The notes: generated by a model not told the origin, from the letters alone. 64,000 nucleotides of DNA from Psychrobacter immobilis (GCF_904846065.1 NZ_CAJGZV010000001.1:2666001-2730000), one strand, 5' to 3'. Numbered from the stretch's first letter, positions 27,726-36,292 are shown. Numbers and translations: made by a program.

Positions 27726-28766
27726 ATGTACGAGTCAGGATTGATGATTGGACATTTTGAGCCACTACATTTAGGTCAAATGCGCAGTATATTGGCTGCG
27801 GCAGGACAAGTGAAAACCTTGCATATTATCATTATGGCGCATCCAGCACCGCATCCAGACTTTGAGATTACTTTGCAAGATAAAGCACGTTGGCTACAGA
27901 TGGCGTGTGCTGATTTGCCATTTATCCAGATTCATACCACTCATGAGATTGAGCTGCCGCTACATGATAGCTTCTTCGATGTGACAATCGACATTCCCGC
28001 CAGCAATGCCAAACTACAACGTTTGACGAGAGCGCTCGACTTACCAGCAGATACAGCCTTGTTTGTCGCAGAAAACCACCCATTGGCGCAGAGTGATGTC
28101 TATGAACGATTATCGATGCCAGTCATCACGACCCCGCTACAGCCTGAGTTTGATTCTTATGCCATCGCTCGTAATCCAGTCGCGCATTGGTCAGCTATTC
28201 ACCCGCAAGCGCGCGGCAACTATACCAAAACGGTGGCGATTGTTGGCGGCGAAAGTTCGGGTAAGACCACATTGGTGCATAAACTGGCCAATTATTATGG
28301 CGCCAGCTTTGCTTTAGAGATGGGACGCTTATATGTCGGTACAGATTTGGGCGGTAGTGAAGTCGGTCTACAATATAATGACTATGGTCCGATTGCCCTT
28401 CAGCATGCTCAAGCTATAAGAGATGCGGCGGCTAATGCGACCGCTCCTGTCACCATCGTTGATACCGATTTTGTGACCACTCAAGCATTTTGTGAAGAAT
28501 ATGAAGGTCGCAGCCATCCTTTTGTGGCGGCTTGTATCGATGAGTTTCGCTTAGATCATACCATTATGCTGGATAACAATACGCCGTGGATTGATGATGG
28601 TATGCGCTCATTGGGCACGCCTGAGGCGCGTGGACGCTTTGAGCGACGTCTTGTCGATATTTTTGCTCGTCATGATATCAAACCACATATGGTTGATCAG
28701 CCAGATTACGATGCGCGCTATCAGCAAGCGCTGCTGCTTATCGATCAGTATGTTTATAACAGATAG
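27726..28766 (+). CDS. nadR: NadR-like protein: NMN adenylyltransferase-like domain plus ribosylnicotinamide kinase
   Basis: NAD salvage protein. Residues 1-150 resemble the NMN adenylyltransferase domain of NadR, but its GxFxPxHxGH motif reads GHFEPLHLGQ and the SATKIR-type motif is replaced by AIARNP. The C-terminal ribosylnicotinamide kinase domain is intact: P-loop VAIVGGESSGKTTL (about 171-184), YNDYGPIALQH, DTDFVTTQAFCEEYEG, and NNTPWIDDGMRSLG. There is no N-terminal HTH repressor domain, as in Haemophilus. With pnuC 113 bp downstream, it most likely phosphorylates imported nicotinamide riboside. Confidence 0.9.
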   Translation: MYESGLMIGHFEPLHLGQMRSILAAAGQVKTLHIIIMAHPAPHPDFEITLQDKARWLQMACADLPFIQIHTTHEIELPLHDSFFDVTIDIPASNAKLQRLTRALDLPADTALFVAENHPLAQSDVYERLSMPVITTPLQPEFDSYAIARNPVAHWSAIHPQARGNYTKTVAIVGGESSGKTTLVHKLANYYGASFALEMGRLYVGTDLGGSEVGLQYNDYGPIALQHAQAIRDAAANATAPVTIVDTDFVTTQAFCEEYEGRSHPFVAACIDEFRLDHTIMLDNNTPWIDDGMRSLGTPEARGRFERRLVDIFARHDIKPHMVDQPDYDARYQQALLLIDQYVYNR

Positions 28767-28879
28767 AGGAGATGGTAAAAATAGCGATGGCAAGAATAGC
28801 GATAATACAAAAATAATAGGATACTAAAAAATAAAATAAGAACTCATTGTAGTTTTAATACTTTAAGGAAAAAGGCTTT

Positions 28880-29611
28880 ATGCGTATTCAGCTATTAGAT
28901 AATATTACTGGAAAGTGGGCGATGCAATGGATTGTCACTTGGTTCATTTGCGGGGTGATAGCCTTATCCGCAGGTTTTTGGCTCACAACAGAACACACCA
29001 CGCTTGATATGTTTTATTTGGGCGTGTCTTTCGTTGGTTTGGTCTGTGTGGTTTCGCTATCATTTCGCAAAAACGTCATGGGCAACGGGCTGGGAATGGC
29101 AGCGACTGCGGGAGAAGTCGTCGTGCAGGCGACGTCTGGTGCAGTCGGTTTGATGCTCGCGCCGCTCTTTAACTTTTTCACCCATGTCTACGGTATTTTT
29201 TATTGGTCAAAACATACCGATCCTGATGGCGACATGATACCAAAGGCGGCGAGCAAAGCGGTTTGGTTGATTACCGCCGCCTTTATTATTATTGGTCTCG
29301 CACTTTTCCCCACGGTAAATAATTTACTAGCCAGCTATGGCTATGCAGTGGTTGAAGATGATAATAGTAAATTCCTAGGATTTATTTCCTTCTTTTGGAT
29401 CAACGTCATTGCTTTTGTCCTCTCCATTACTGCACAAGCCGCGATGATTTTGCGCTATTCATTTAACTGGTGGTTATGGATTATCGTTAACTTTGTCTGG
29501 CTCATCGTCAATCTAATGTCAGGCAATTACATTTTTGCCATTCAAACTATGATATATCAAATAAACGCCTTTATTGGTTTGTATGAATGGCAGCGCAGTG
29601 AACAAGGTTAA
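28880..29611 (+). CDS. pnuC: nicotinamide riboside transporter PnuC
   Basis: Seven-helix inner-membrane facilitator of nicotinamide riboside uptake. The 243 residues are dominated by hydrophobic segments. The C-terminal part shows the family pattern of Trp/Asn-rich helices (YSFNWWLWIIVNFVWLIVN, YQINAFIGLYEW). An AAGGAAAAAGG site precedes the ATG. Its pairing with a NadR-type kinase is the standard genetic context and supports metabolic trapping of the substrate. Confidence 0.9.
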   Translation: MRIQLLDNITGKWAMQWIVTWFICGVIALSAGFWLTTEHTTLDMFYLGVSFVGLVCVVSLSFRKNVMGNGLGMAATAGEVVVQATSGAVGLMLAPLFNFFTHVYGIFYWSKHTDPDGDMIPKAASKAVWLITAAFIIIGLALFPTVNNLLASYGYAVVEDDNSKFLGFISFFWINVIAFVLSITAQAAMILRYSFNWWLWIIVNFVWLIVNLMSGNYIFAIQTMIYQINAFIGLYEWQRSEQG

Positions 29612-29806
29612 CGCTTATCTTGTATGGTCATAAGTGGTGATATCTTAAAAGAATAAAACCAAAGAGCTCGCAGATATTGGCAAACATGTTGATAACGTTA
29701 TAGGTTTTGACTGTGGCGTCTATCAGATAATGTGGTGGACTGGCTCAATTAGTGCTACAACTGACAGGAGAGATTTTTCAATTCATCTACTAACATGGAG
29801 GTTAGT

Positions 29807-30259
29807 ATGTCTCGTACCCAGCAAAAGCGCCTGTCTAAACGCACACTTGAGCAATGGCTTAGTGAGTATTCTGTCAGTCATCAAAACCTAGTCAATAAGA
29901 AGATCCATTGGCTATGCGTTCCCACGATATTTGTCAGCCTGTTAGGCATGGGCATGTCGCTATCAGTCTGGTTTACCTTGGTACTTAGCGCGTTGGTATT
30001 GTTATTTTATATGCGTCTATCCACGCCGTTATTCTTGGCGATGGGGATGTTTATTCTTATTTGTTTGTCAGTAATGGCATTATTACCATGGGGCTTTAAG
30101 GTTTGGGCAGCTGTTTTTGTGGTTGCTTGGATTGGACAGTTCATCGGTCATAAAATTGAAGGCAAAAAACCCTCGTTTTTTGAAGACTTACAATTCTTAT
30201 TAATTGGTCCAGCATGGGTAGCTAATAGCTTGATGGGTCGTAAAAAAAGCAAAGCCTAA
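29807..30259 (+). CDS. Mpo1-like / DUF962 membrane protein
   Basis: A 150-residue protein with RTLEQWLSEYSVSHQNLVNK at the start, then KKIHWLCVPTIFVSL and four hydrophobic helices, and IGQFIGHKIEGKKPSFFEDL near the end. Its HxxxxxxxxHxxxxP and GHxxEGxxP motifs are those of the Mpo1/YGL010w family, some members of which are iron-dependent 2-hydroxy fatty acid dioxygenases. ATG 29807 is chosen because GGAGG lies five bases upstream; the in-frame ATG at 29795 has no site. Confidence 0.87.
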   Translation: MSRTQQKRLSKRTLEQWLSEYSVSHQNLVNKKIHWLCVPTIFVSLLGMGMSLSVWFTLVLSALVLLFYMRLSTPLFLAMGMFILICLSVMALLPWGFKVWAAVFVVAWIGQFIGHKIEGKKPSFFEDLQFLLIGPAWVANSLMGRKKSKA

Positions 30260-30360
30260 CTATTTATCCTTGATAGTATCTTTAAGCTTAGTATCTTTAA
30301 GCTCAGTACCGTTAGAATTAGTACCTAAAAAACCACTATCTAAAACTGATATCTTGACTC

Positions 30361-30399
30361 AAAAAAGCACCGCTCAACAATCCGTTAAGTGGTGCTTTG
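30361..30399 (+). terminator. terminator downstream of the Mpo1-like gene
   Basis: The stem AAGCACCGCT/AGTGGTGCTT (one G-T pair) extends through CAAC/GTTA and is followed by TTTGTATATT. It lies about 100 bp past the stop codon. Confidence 0.7.
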
Positions 30400-30681
30400 T
30401 ATATTACGCTATCAAAGAACAAGTTATAAAAAATAAGCTCTCAAAAAAAATTATTGACTGTAATTAATTACTCTAACTTTCAGAACAATAATACTGTAAA
30501 TATAGCGTCAAATAGCCACAGCAGAACCGTTTACTTCAAAATCGAACCATTCATTTTAGAATAGAGCCAACAGCATAAATTCAGCCTATTCGCCCGATAG
30601 TTAATACGTGACAAGCCTCTACGTAACGTACTGTAGAAGTTCTTCATTACGCGCCATCACCGATAGATACAGCACTGCTGT

Positions 30682-31103
30682 CCCGTCCTAAACGTTGAGT
30701 TGGGTTTTTCTGATCGACATTGATTTAATCGAAAAAGGGTATGAGCTCGCCGTTCGCCTTAAGAGCTGCAAGATTCCAGCGACCAAACAAAACGGCTGGC
30801 GCTGACTCGTTATTCGCTCTGTGCCAGTCCCGGTTATCTGAGCAGGATGGGATTACTTGAGACGCTAGCAGATTTGAGAAATCATGAGTTTTTACAATAT
30901 GGTCTGGGCAAAAGAAGCAACCTATAGCTGACCGACGCAGAAGGCACAACCACACGACTCATGCCAAAATTAATGCCACTAATGGTGCGTTTTTGGTAGA
31001 TATGGTCGTCAAAGGTCAGGGCATTACCTTTATACAAGGTCGATACCTGAATACAGTGTCGATATTTGATCACGCAAATAATATCACATGTCTATCACGT
31101 TGA
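30682..31103 (+). pseudogene. decayed LysR-family regulator (C-terminal effector domain)
   Basis: Three consecutive plus-strand frames spell a LysR substrate-binding domain. NVELGFSDR occurs around 30691-30717; IDLIEKGYELAVR around 30719-30757, shifted by one base; then YSLCASPGYLSRMG and LADLRNHEFLQYGLGKRSNL in a third frame from about 30799. An in-frame TAG at 30925-30927 interrupts, followed by LTDAEGTTTRLMPKINATNG, VKGQGITFIQGR and a TGA at 31103. At least two frameshifts and one nonsense change are present, and the DNA-binding domain is gone or unrecognisable. Confidence 0.8.
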
Positions 31104-31153
31104 ATTATCGCTTATAGCCTACCGAATCCAGCAATCTTAGTTACTTATGCGCC

Positions 31154-31579
31154 TTACTCAGTGATAGCAGAAATGACACCAATCAATTTTTTGGTCTTAT
31201 ATCTTGCTTCTGCTAGTGCCATCTTATTCTGCGCTACCACGGTCAATACACAAGGTTTAACAATATAGTCAGTTTTGACAAATAGCATATTCCCAGCAGT
31301 GGCTTCGACGATAGTGATGTCGCACTTGCCCTGCTTCATTTGACTCGCGGATGAATCGCTCAGCGCTGATAGCGTGCTACTCATCGCCGCAAACTTGTCC
31401 GTTTGATTGCTCAATTCACTGATCGAAAAGCAACTAATGGGAAAGCCATCTGTGGTGCATAAGCTAACCAATATGACTTCTCTATTGGCGTCACACAATG
31501 CTTTCATATGGCTTAATAACGCTATTTTTGCTGGTGATTTTTCGTCTAATTTTTCTTTTAACATAGTCATATCTGGCAT
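31154..31579 (-). CDS. Roadblock/LC7-like protein, last gene of the BLUF-GTPase cluster
   Basis: A 141-residue alpha/beta protein. It has the Roadblock/LC7 pattern: a helix, a strand that senses state (VSLCTTDGFPISCFS), a long helix (KFAAMSSTLSALSDSSASQM), a strand pair (CDITIVEATAGNMLFVKT) and VLTVVAQNKMALAEAR. Such proteins bind small Ras-like GTPases as GAPs, GEFs or scaffolds. Its ATG shares one base with the stop of the GTPase gene (TAATG), so translation is coupled and physical partnership is likely. Divergent, hence moderate certainty on the family. Confidence 0.75.
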   Translation of the reverse strand: MPDMTMLKEKLDEKSPAKIALLSHMKALCDANREVILVSLCTTDGFPISCFSISELSNQTDKFAAMSSTLSALSDSSASQMKQGKCDITIVEATAGNMLFVKTDYIVKPCVLTVVAQNKMALAEARYKTKKLIGVISAITE

Positions 31580-32112
31580 TAGTCTTGATTATTAAGGGTA
31601 TTAAATAATGACAACAGAGACACAGCGGACTCTCTATTTCTAGGATCTGTATGGAGCACGGGTGCCACCACATTATGCTGCATCAACATCACTCTTATTT
31701 CTTGTCCCAGTGCTGAAAGGCTATCTTTGTCAGCATCCTCGCAATGAGTGATACCAATGATACACGTGGTCTGATTTTTTTCTGGCGCAAAAAAGTGTAA
31801 CAGCTTATCTAAATTGGCATAATCGGGTGTCTCGCCATATCTAATCAAAATGAGCAATCCCCATAGCGACTGATTGACGAACTCCCATAAAAAAGAAAAA
31901 CGCTCTTGACCTGGCACACCGTAAATACCTAGTGCCATATCGTCAAACAGAGTGATGCGCCCATAATCGATGCCGACTGTCGTGTACTCTTTACCGATAT
32001 CAATACTAGATTTTGCTTCTGTTTCGATGGGGCTTATCTCGCTTAGGGTTTTGACCAACTGAGTCTTTCCAGCACCTACTTCACCAATGATTGCTAGTTT
32101 CTGATAATTCAA
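31579..32112 (-). CDS. Ras-like small GTPase of the COG2229 / CvnD type
   Basis: A 177-residue stand-alone G domain. The P-loop is GEVGAGKTQ (residues 10-18). The switch I candidate Thr lies in YTTVGIDYG. Switch II reads [13 protein letters not shown], with Gly-Val-Pro-Gly-Gln where Ras and Rab have Asp-x-x-Gly-Gln; this GxPGQ form is typical of the COG2229 GTPases found in streptomycete conservons. The G4 position is THCED rather than NKxD. The gene starts 4 bp after the BLUF stop and overlaps the next roadblock gene by one base, so these proteins almost certainly function together. Confidence 0.88.
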   Translation of the reverse strand: MNYQKLAIIGEVGAGKTQLVKTLSEISPIETEAKSSIDIGKEYTTVGIDYGRITLFDDMALGIYGVPGQERFSFLWEFVNQSLWGLLILIRYGETPDYANLDKLLHFFAPEKNQTTCIIGITHCEDADKDSLSALGQEIRVMLMQHNVVAPVLHTDPRNRESAVSLLSLFNTLNNQD

Positions 32113-32116
32113 TTTT

Positions 32117-32845
32117 TTACCTCATTCCTAAGAATTTTTTGATCGCACCATAAAATTTGTTAGGCTTTTTCTCATTTACGGTTTGCTCATGTATCGGTGC
32201 TGCCTCTGTGACGCTCAATAAACCTAAACGATCGAACTCTCTGATAATCTGTGTGACTTGATGATGGCTGCCAAACTCACCACTGTCCGCTAGTGCATTA
32301 AACGAATAAGGCTTTTTAGTCAATTTGATACACAGGTTCATAATCATCTGCGGCTGGCTTTCATTGTTGAGATCAGGCCATGCCAGCAATCTTAAATCCT
32401 TACCTTCATAATACTTTTCAGGCACCGTATCAGATTTTTTTATATCAATAAACGGTTGAATACGTCTTTGTTGAGACTCATTAAAGCTGTTTAACACAGC
32501 GCTATTATTCTCAATGAACGCATTAAAAAAGTTGCCTTGATCCACAAAATCAAACACGCTCACAGCCCAATTATGAAAGCTGCGTTTGATCACGCGCACA
32601 TCCAAAAACACCCAAAGATCTTCATGTCTAGGATCAGAAGCTATCTTACTCATTAACTTGTCTACTTCCAGATAAGGGCCTTCTAGCACTTGCAGATACT
32701 GACCGTCACGGTAAGAGATGATACCCGTAATTTGCGATTTTGGATTGTGCTTGCGAGAGACGCTAACGATGTCTGATAACCCAGTAGGCATTCGAATAGT
32801 GCGATCACTGATTGGCACTCTACTGACGTATGCAATACACTTCAT
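32117..32845 (-). CDS. BLUF blue-light sensor with a winged-helix-like C-terminus
   Basis: The N-terminal BLUF domain (about 1-100) binds FAD and changes its hydrogen bonding under blue light. Key residues are present: Tyr6, Asn34 and Gln52 (in QYLQVLEGP), with the Asn-Gln spacing of 18 seen in other BLUF proteins, and Trp93 in SFHNWAV. The semi-conserved Met two residues after that Trp is Val95. There are four extra residues between Tyr and Asn. Residues about 155-215 ([20 protein letters not shown], then a second helix, then [11 protein letters not shown]) look like a winged helix similar to DUF742/DUF4388. No EAL or other output domain is present. The next gene is a GTPase. Confidence 0.9.
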   Translation of the reverse strand: MKCIAYVSRVPISDRTIRMPTGLSDIVSVSRKHNPKSQITGIISYRDGQYLQVLEGPYLEVDKLMSKIASDPRHEDLWVFLDVRVIKRSFHNWAVSVFDFVDQGNFFNAFIENNSAVLNSFNESQQRRIQPFIDIKKSDTVPEKYYEGKDLRLLAWPDLNNESQPQMIMNLCIKLTKKPYSFNALADSGEFGSHHQVTQIIREFDRLGLLSVTEAAPIHEQTVNEKKPNKFYGAIKKFLGMR

Positions 32846-32908
32846 TTTGCCACCACTTGATAAAACGGCTCACGCTCGTTAAGTTGTTACTACTGCCTAT
32901 AAAATAAT

Positions 32909-32941
32909 AATTCGCTATGTACAGTACGTACATAGCGAATT
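32909..32941. promoter_or_regulatory. 14-bp perfect hairpin between roadblock-1 and BLUF genes
   Basis: AATTCGCTATGTAC and its exact complement flank a 5-base loop (agtac). Read on the minus strand it is followed by a moderately T-rich ATTATTTTAT, so it may act as an internal terminator, an RNA-stabilising stem, or an operator. Confidence 0.75.
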
Positions 32942-33033
32942 TGACCTTGTTGCCAGTCTTGTCTTATTTAAGGCGCGATAAGCAACAAGGAGAGTTTGAT
33001 AAATCACTCATTTTTTGAACACGACCAACCGAA

Positions 33034-33393
33034 TTATATCTCTAGTTTATTTTCTACGGCTTGTACCTTACGGCGGGCTAATGCAAGATTGGCTTTTGAT
33101 TTATCAAGCACCAAATAAATAAACAAGTCTTCATGCTTGGCTGTAGGACGGATGATGTGCAGTTGAGATTCCAAGGTGATTAACATATCTTCGATTTCAC
33201 CTTTGATATCTAATGATTTCATCGTTGCTACCTTCGCCTTTACCACTTGCGAGTTACCTGCTGCTGCAAGTTCTAAGTCAACGCCGCCGCCAGCCATACC
33301 AAGTACCATGCCTGACATGTAGTCGACGATACAGCCACCCATTGCACCATCAAGATTCATTAATTCTTGTAACGACTCATCGATATTTGACAT
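33034..33393 (-). CDS. Roadblock/LC7 domain protein, first gene of the BLUF-GTPase cluster
   Basis: A 119-residue protein matching the bacterial roadblock (MglB/CvnB-like) layout. It has an N-terminal helix (IDESLQELMNLDGAMGG), strand CIVDYMSGMVLGMAGGG, a long Ala-rich helix containing ELAAAGNSQVVKAKVATMK, strand ITLESQLHIIRP, then LFIYLVLDKSKANLALARRK. An AGGAAAAAG site precedes the start. It leads a minus-strand cluster with BLUF, GTPase and a second roadblock, separated from BLUF by 188 bp containing a strong hairpin. Confidence 0.87.
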   Translation of the reverse strand: MSNIDESLQELMNLDGAMGGCIVDYMSGMVLGMAGGGVDLELAAAGNSQVVKAKVATMKSLDIKGEIEDMLITLESQLHIIRPTAKHEDLFIYLVLDKSKANLALARRKVQAVENKLEI

Positions 33394-33824
33394 ACTTTTT
33401 CCTGTTTATTTGATTGTATTTACATGAAGTCATTCCATCACAGAAATGCCTTCGTAGTTTCAAGGTATGAAACTAAATTTAGCTTATTATTTACTATTTT
33501 TATTATTAGTATATCTTAACATACGATAAAAACTTATAAGATAATCATAACAATAAAATATCAATAACTAAGTATGTTTTTTGGTAAAAACGATATAGTC
33601 TATTGATAAACAAAGTCTACATACCGTAGCGGTGGTCATTATATTCCATATATCAGACTCGATGACGCTTGCCCCTAACCACTCATGAACAAAAAACGAC
33701 CGTTGAGTAGGAAAAAATAAAAACATCGAATAGTCATGCGGATTTAAAGTTTAAAACCCCCACTCTTGACACTAAAATGCCATTGATCGTTGAGTCATTT
33801 CAAGCAAAAAAATAAGGAAAAACG
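33394..33824. other. divergent promoter region: roadblock cluster / amidohydrolase
   Basis: About 430 bp, very AT-rich, without a supported gene. It must hold promoters for both directions; no recognised operator. Confidence 0.55.
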
Positions 33825-35060
33825 ATGCCCGATTTACTTATAAAAAATGCCCAATTACCCAATCATAAAAACTTGGTTAATATCAGTATAAACGGCGCTT
33901 ATATTGAGAGCATTGACGACATTTCGGAAAAACCTGAACATGATGATGCGCCAAAAGCAATTTACGATGCTAAAGGTTACTTTGTCTGTGCAGGATTCTA
34001 TGAGAGCCACATTCACCTTGATAAAGCCTGCATCCTTGATCGCTGTACTATAGAGCAAGGTGATTTAAACGAGGCTGTTGAAGAAACAGGTAAGGCTAAA
34101 AAGGATTTTACGGAAGTAGATGTGTTTAATCGTGCTTCACGAGTGATTGAGATGGCGATTAAAAAAGGCACCGTTGGTCTGCGCACCTTTGTTGAAACAG
34201 ATTCAAAAACAGAGATGCGTGCCTTCAATGCCATCAAAAAAGCCCGCGACACCTATGCATTTGCCATCGATATAGAGATTTGCGCCTTTGCGCAATCAGG
34301 ATTGACCAATGACCTGCATACTCATGAGCTACTAAAACTGGCATTGTCGCAAGGCGCTGATTTGGTTGGCGGATGTCCATACAAAGATGAGAATCCTCAC
34401 AAGCATATTGAAATGGTGTTTGACTTGGCTGAGCAGTTTGACGTCGATGTTGATTTTCATCTGGATTTTGATCTGGATCCACAAGGCTCGAGCATTCCAA
34501 AATTGGTTGAAGAAACCATCAAGCGCCATTATCAAGGTCGCGTGTCTATTGGTCATGTGACTAAATTATCGGCGATGGACAAAGACAAACTTATGGAAAT
34601 GGCTGCGTTACTGAAATTCGCTGACATTACCTTGACGGTGTTACCAGCCACCGACATATTTTTGAATGGACGTGATTATGATGTGCTCATTCCTAGAGGC
34701 ATGGTCAACGCCAATGAGCTATTAGCAATGGGCATCAATACGACTATTTCTAGCAATAATATTTTAAATGCTTTCACGCCTTACGGTGATGCCTCACTAA
34801 TTAGAATGGCAAATATGTATGCCAATATCACTCAATTAGCCAAAGATGAGCAGATAGCGGAGGTATTCGATATGATTAGCAAAAATGCAGCGAAGCTTTT
34901 GTCACGACAAACGGAGATTAAAGTAGGAGCACCGGCTACCTTAGTCATATTAGAAGCGAAAGACGCGGTAGAAGCGATTAGAATCAATTCACAAGCCATC
35001 GCAGGCTTTAAAAATGGCAAGCAAACTTTTTGCAATGAGGTCGCTCATATTTGCTTTTAA
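33825..35060 (+). CDS. amidohydrolase related to cytosine deaminase, with altered catalytic positions
   Basis: A 411-residue TIM-barrel metallohydrolase. ESHIHLDKA gives the HxH metal pair, DVDFHLDFDLDPQG the third-strand His, and SIGHVTKLSAM the next His. Two positions central to E. coli CodA differ: the Glu of its HCDE motif is Phe (HLDF), and the metal/catalytic Asp of HDDxxDPW is Asn (SSNNILNAFTPYGD). A related subfamily carries this NN pattern, so the protein is not simply dead, but cytosine deaminase activity should not be assumed. An AAGGAAAAACG site precedes the ATG. The substrate is unknown. Confidence 0.85.
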   Translation: MPDLLIKNAQLPNHKNLVNISINGAYIESIDDISEKPEHDDAPKAIYDAKGYFVCAGFYESHIHLDKACILDRCTIEQGDLNEAVEETGKAKKDFTEVDVFNRASRVIEMAIKKGTVGLRTFVETDSKTEMRAFNAIKKARDTYAFAIDIEICAFAQSGLTNDLHTHELLKLALSQGADLVGGCPYKDENPHKHIEMVFDLAEQFDVDVDFHLDFDLDPQGSSIPKLVEETIKRHYQGRVSIGHVTKLSAMDKDKLMEMAALLKFADITLTVLPATDIFLNGRDYDVLIPRGMVNANELLAMGINTTISSNNILNAFTPYGDASLIRMANMYANITQLAKDEQIAEVFDMISKNAAKLLSRQTEIKVGAPATLVILEAKDAVEAIRINSQAIAGFKNGKQTFCNEVAHICF

Positions 35061-35168
35061 TAACTTGAGTAACTTGAATACTCTTTAATTGAGCACATTC
35101 AGTCACTTGAAAGATACAGCCTATCAATGCGCCAGCACCTTTATCATGAAACATAGGCTTAAAACGAT

Positions 35169-35206
35169 AAAAGCGTCACCCAACTATACATTGGATGACG
35201 CTTTTC
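35169..35206. terminator. bidirectional terminator between the amidohydrolase and SDR genes
   Basis: AAAAGCGTCA-CCAA pairs with TTGG-TGACGCTTTT around ctataca, giving A/T tracts on both sides. Confidence 0.9.
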
Positions 35207-35274
35207 ATAACGGTTTTTCACTATTTACTATAGCTTTAACATCGTGGTTTAAATACCTTCATATGCAGATAAGC

Positions 35275-36066
35275 TTAGTCTAAGGTTTGCACACCGCCGC
35301 CATTCATAAATATGGTTTGACCACTGACCCACTCAGATAATGGTGCGGCAAAGTACAGCATAGCACCAGCGATATCATCAGCTTCACCCAAACGTTGAAT
35401 CGGCGTATGCTCTAGCATTTTCTTTTCGATTTCTGGTGTCAGTACAGTTTTTAACGCATCAGTACGCGTGGCACCAGGGCCAACCGCATTGACACGTACC
35501 TCAGGGCCAAAATCATGTGCCAAGTTCGCCACCATATGATTGACAGCCGCTTTTGATCCTGCATAACCACTCATGTTCGGGCTTTTATTGATACTCGACA
35601 TCGAAGTGGTAAATACAATCGAGCCATAACCCGACGCTTTCATGTGTGGCACGCATAATTGAGACAAGCGCCAGCCACTAAAAACATTCAACTCAAAGTC
35701 ACGGCGAATATCATCGACCGATGCTGTGGCTGGGTTTTCACGACCACCGCCGCCGCCACCAGCATTATTGATTAAAATATTGACAGTGCCAAATTCAGCG
35801 ACGACCTTATCTACCATAGCGACCAAATCTTCATCTTTTAAGATATTACATTCGACTGCCAAGCCTTTTACACCATAAGCTTCGATATCCTTGACCGCAG
35901 CCTTTGCATCTTCTAATTTTAAATCAGCAACAGCGATATTTGCCCCAGCTTGTGCTAGACGTAACGCCGTTGCTTTACCAATACCATTTGCACCACCCGT
36001 CACAATGGCGATTTTTCCTGCCAGATCAAATAATTCATTAAATGCTCTATGTTTGAATTGTTGCAT
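35275..36066 (-). CDS. short-chain dehydrogenase/reductase (HdhA/FabG-like)
   Basis: NAD(P)-dependent oxidoreductase of 263 residues. The TGxxxGxG nucleotide loop is in AIVTGGANGIGKA (about residue 19), Asp in NLINNAG-type strand (ILINNAGG), catalytic Ser-Tyr-Lys in FTTSMSSINKSPNMSGYAGS followed by K, and the C-terminal VSGQTIFMNGGG. It resembles 7-alpha-hydroxysteroid dehydrogenase among named enzymes, but substrates of such SDRs cannot be predicted. Six consecutive glycines follow NNAG. Confidence 0.9.
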   Translation of the reverse strand: MQQFKHRAFNELFDLAGKIAIVTGGANGIGKATALRLAQAGANIAVADLKLEDAKAAVKDIEAYGVKGLAVECNILKDEDLVAMVDKVVAEFGTVNILINNAGGGGGGRENPATASVDDIRRDFELNVFSGWRLSQLCVPHMKASGYGSIVFTTSMSSINKSPNMSGYAGSKAAVNHMVANLAHDFGPEVRVNAVGPGATRTDALKTVLTPEIEKKMLEHTPIQRLGEADDIAGAMLYFAAPLSEWVSGQTIFMNGGGVQTLD

Positions 36067-36292
36067 AATTATTCCTTATCATCATCATGGATTATTTGTT
36101 GTTATATTCGTTTAAACGATCTATATAATTATGCATGATTGAACTGAGCCTAATGTATCAAATTCACCACCTTTTGTAACTTAGTTTCGGCGCTGCAACT
36201 TTTAGTAATCTATGTCGTTAATTCCGTCGATAGTAACTTGGAATGTCATCGAAATATTCTTAAGAAACAATGACAACCCTTAAAATCAGGAC

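Noticed and set aside
30270..30467. 65-codon frame after the Mpo1-like gene
   Set aside because: It runs through the terminator hairpin at 30361-30399 and has no supporting features.
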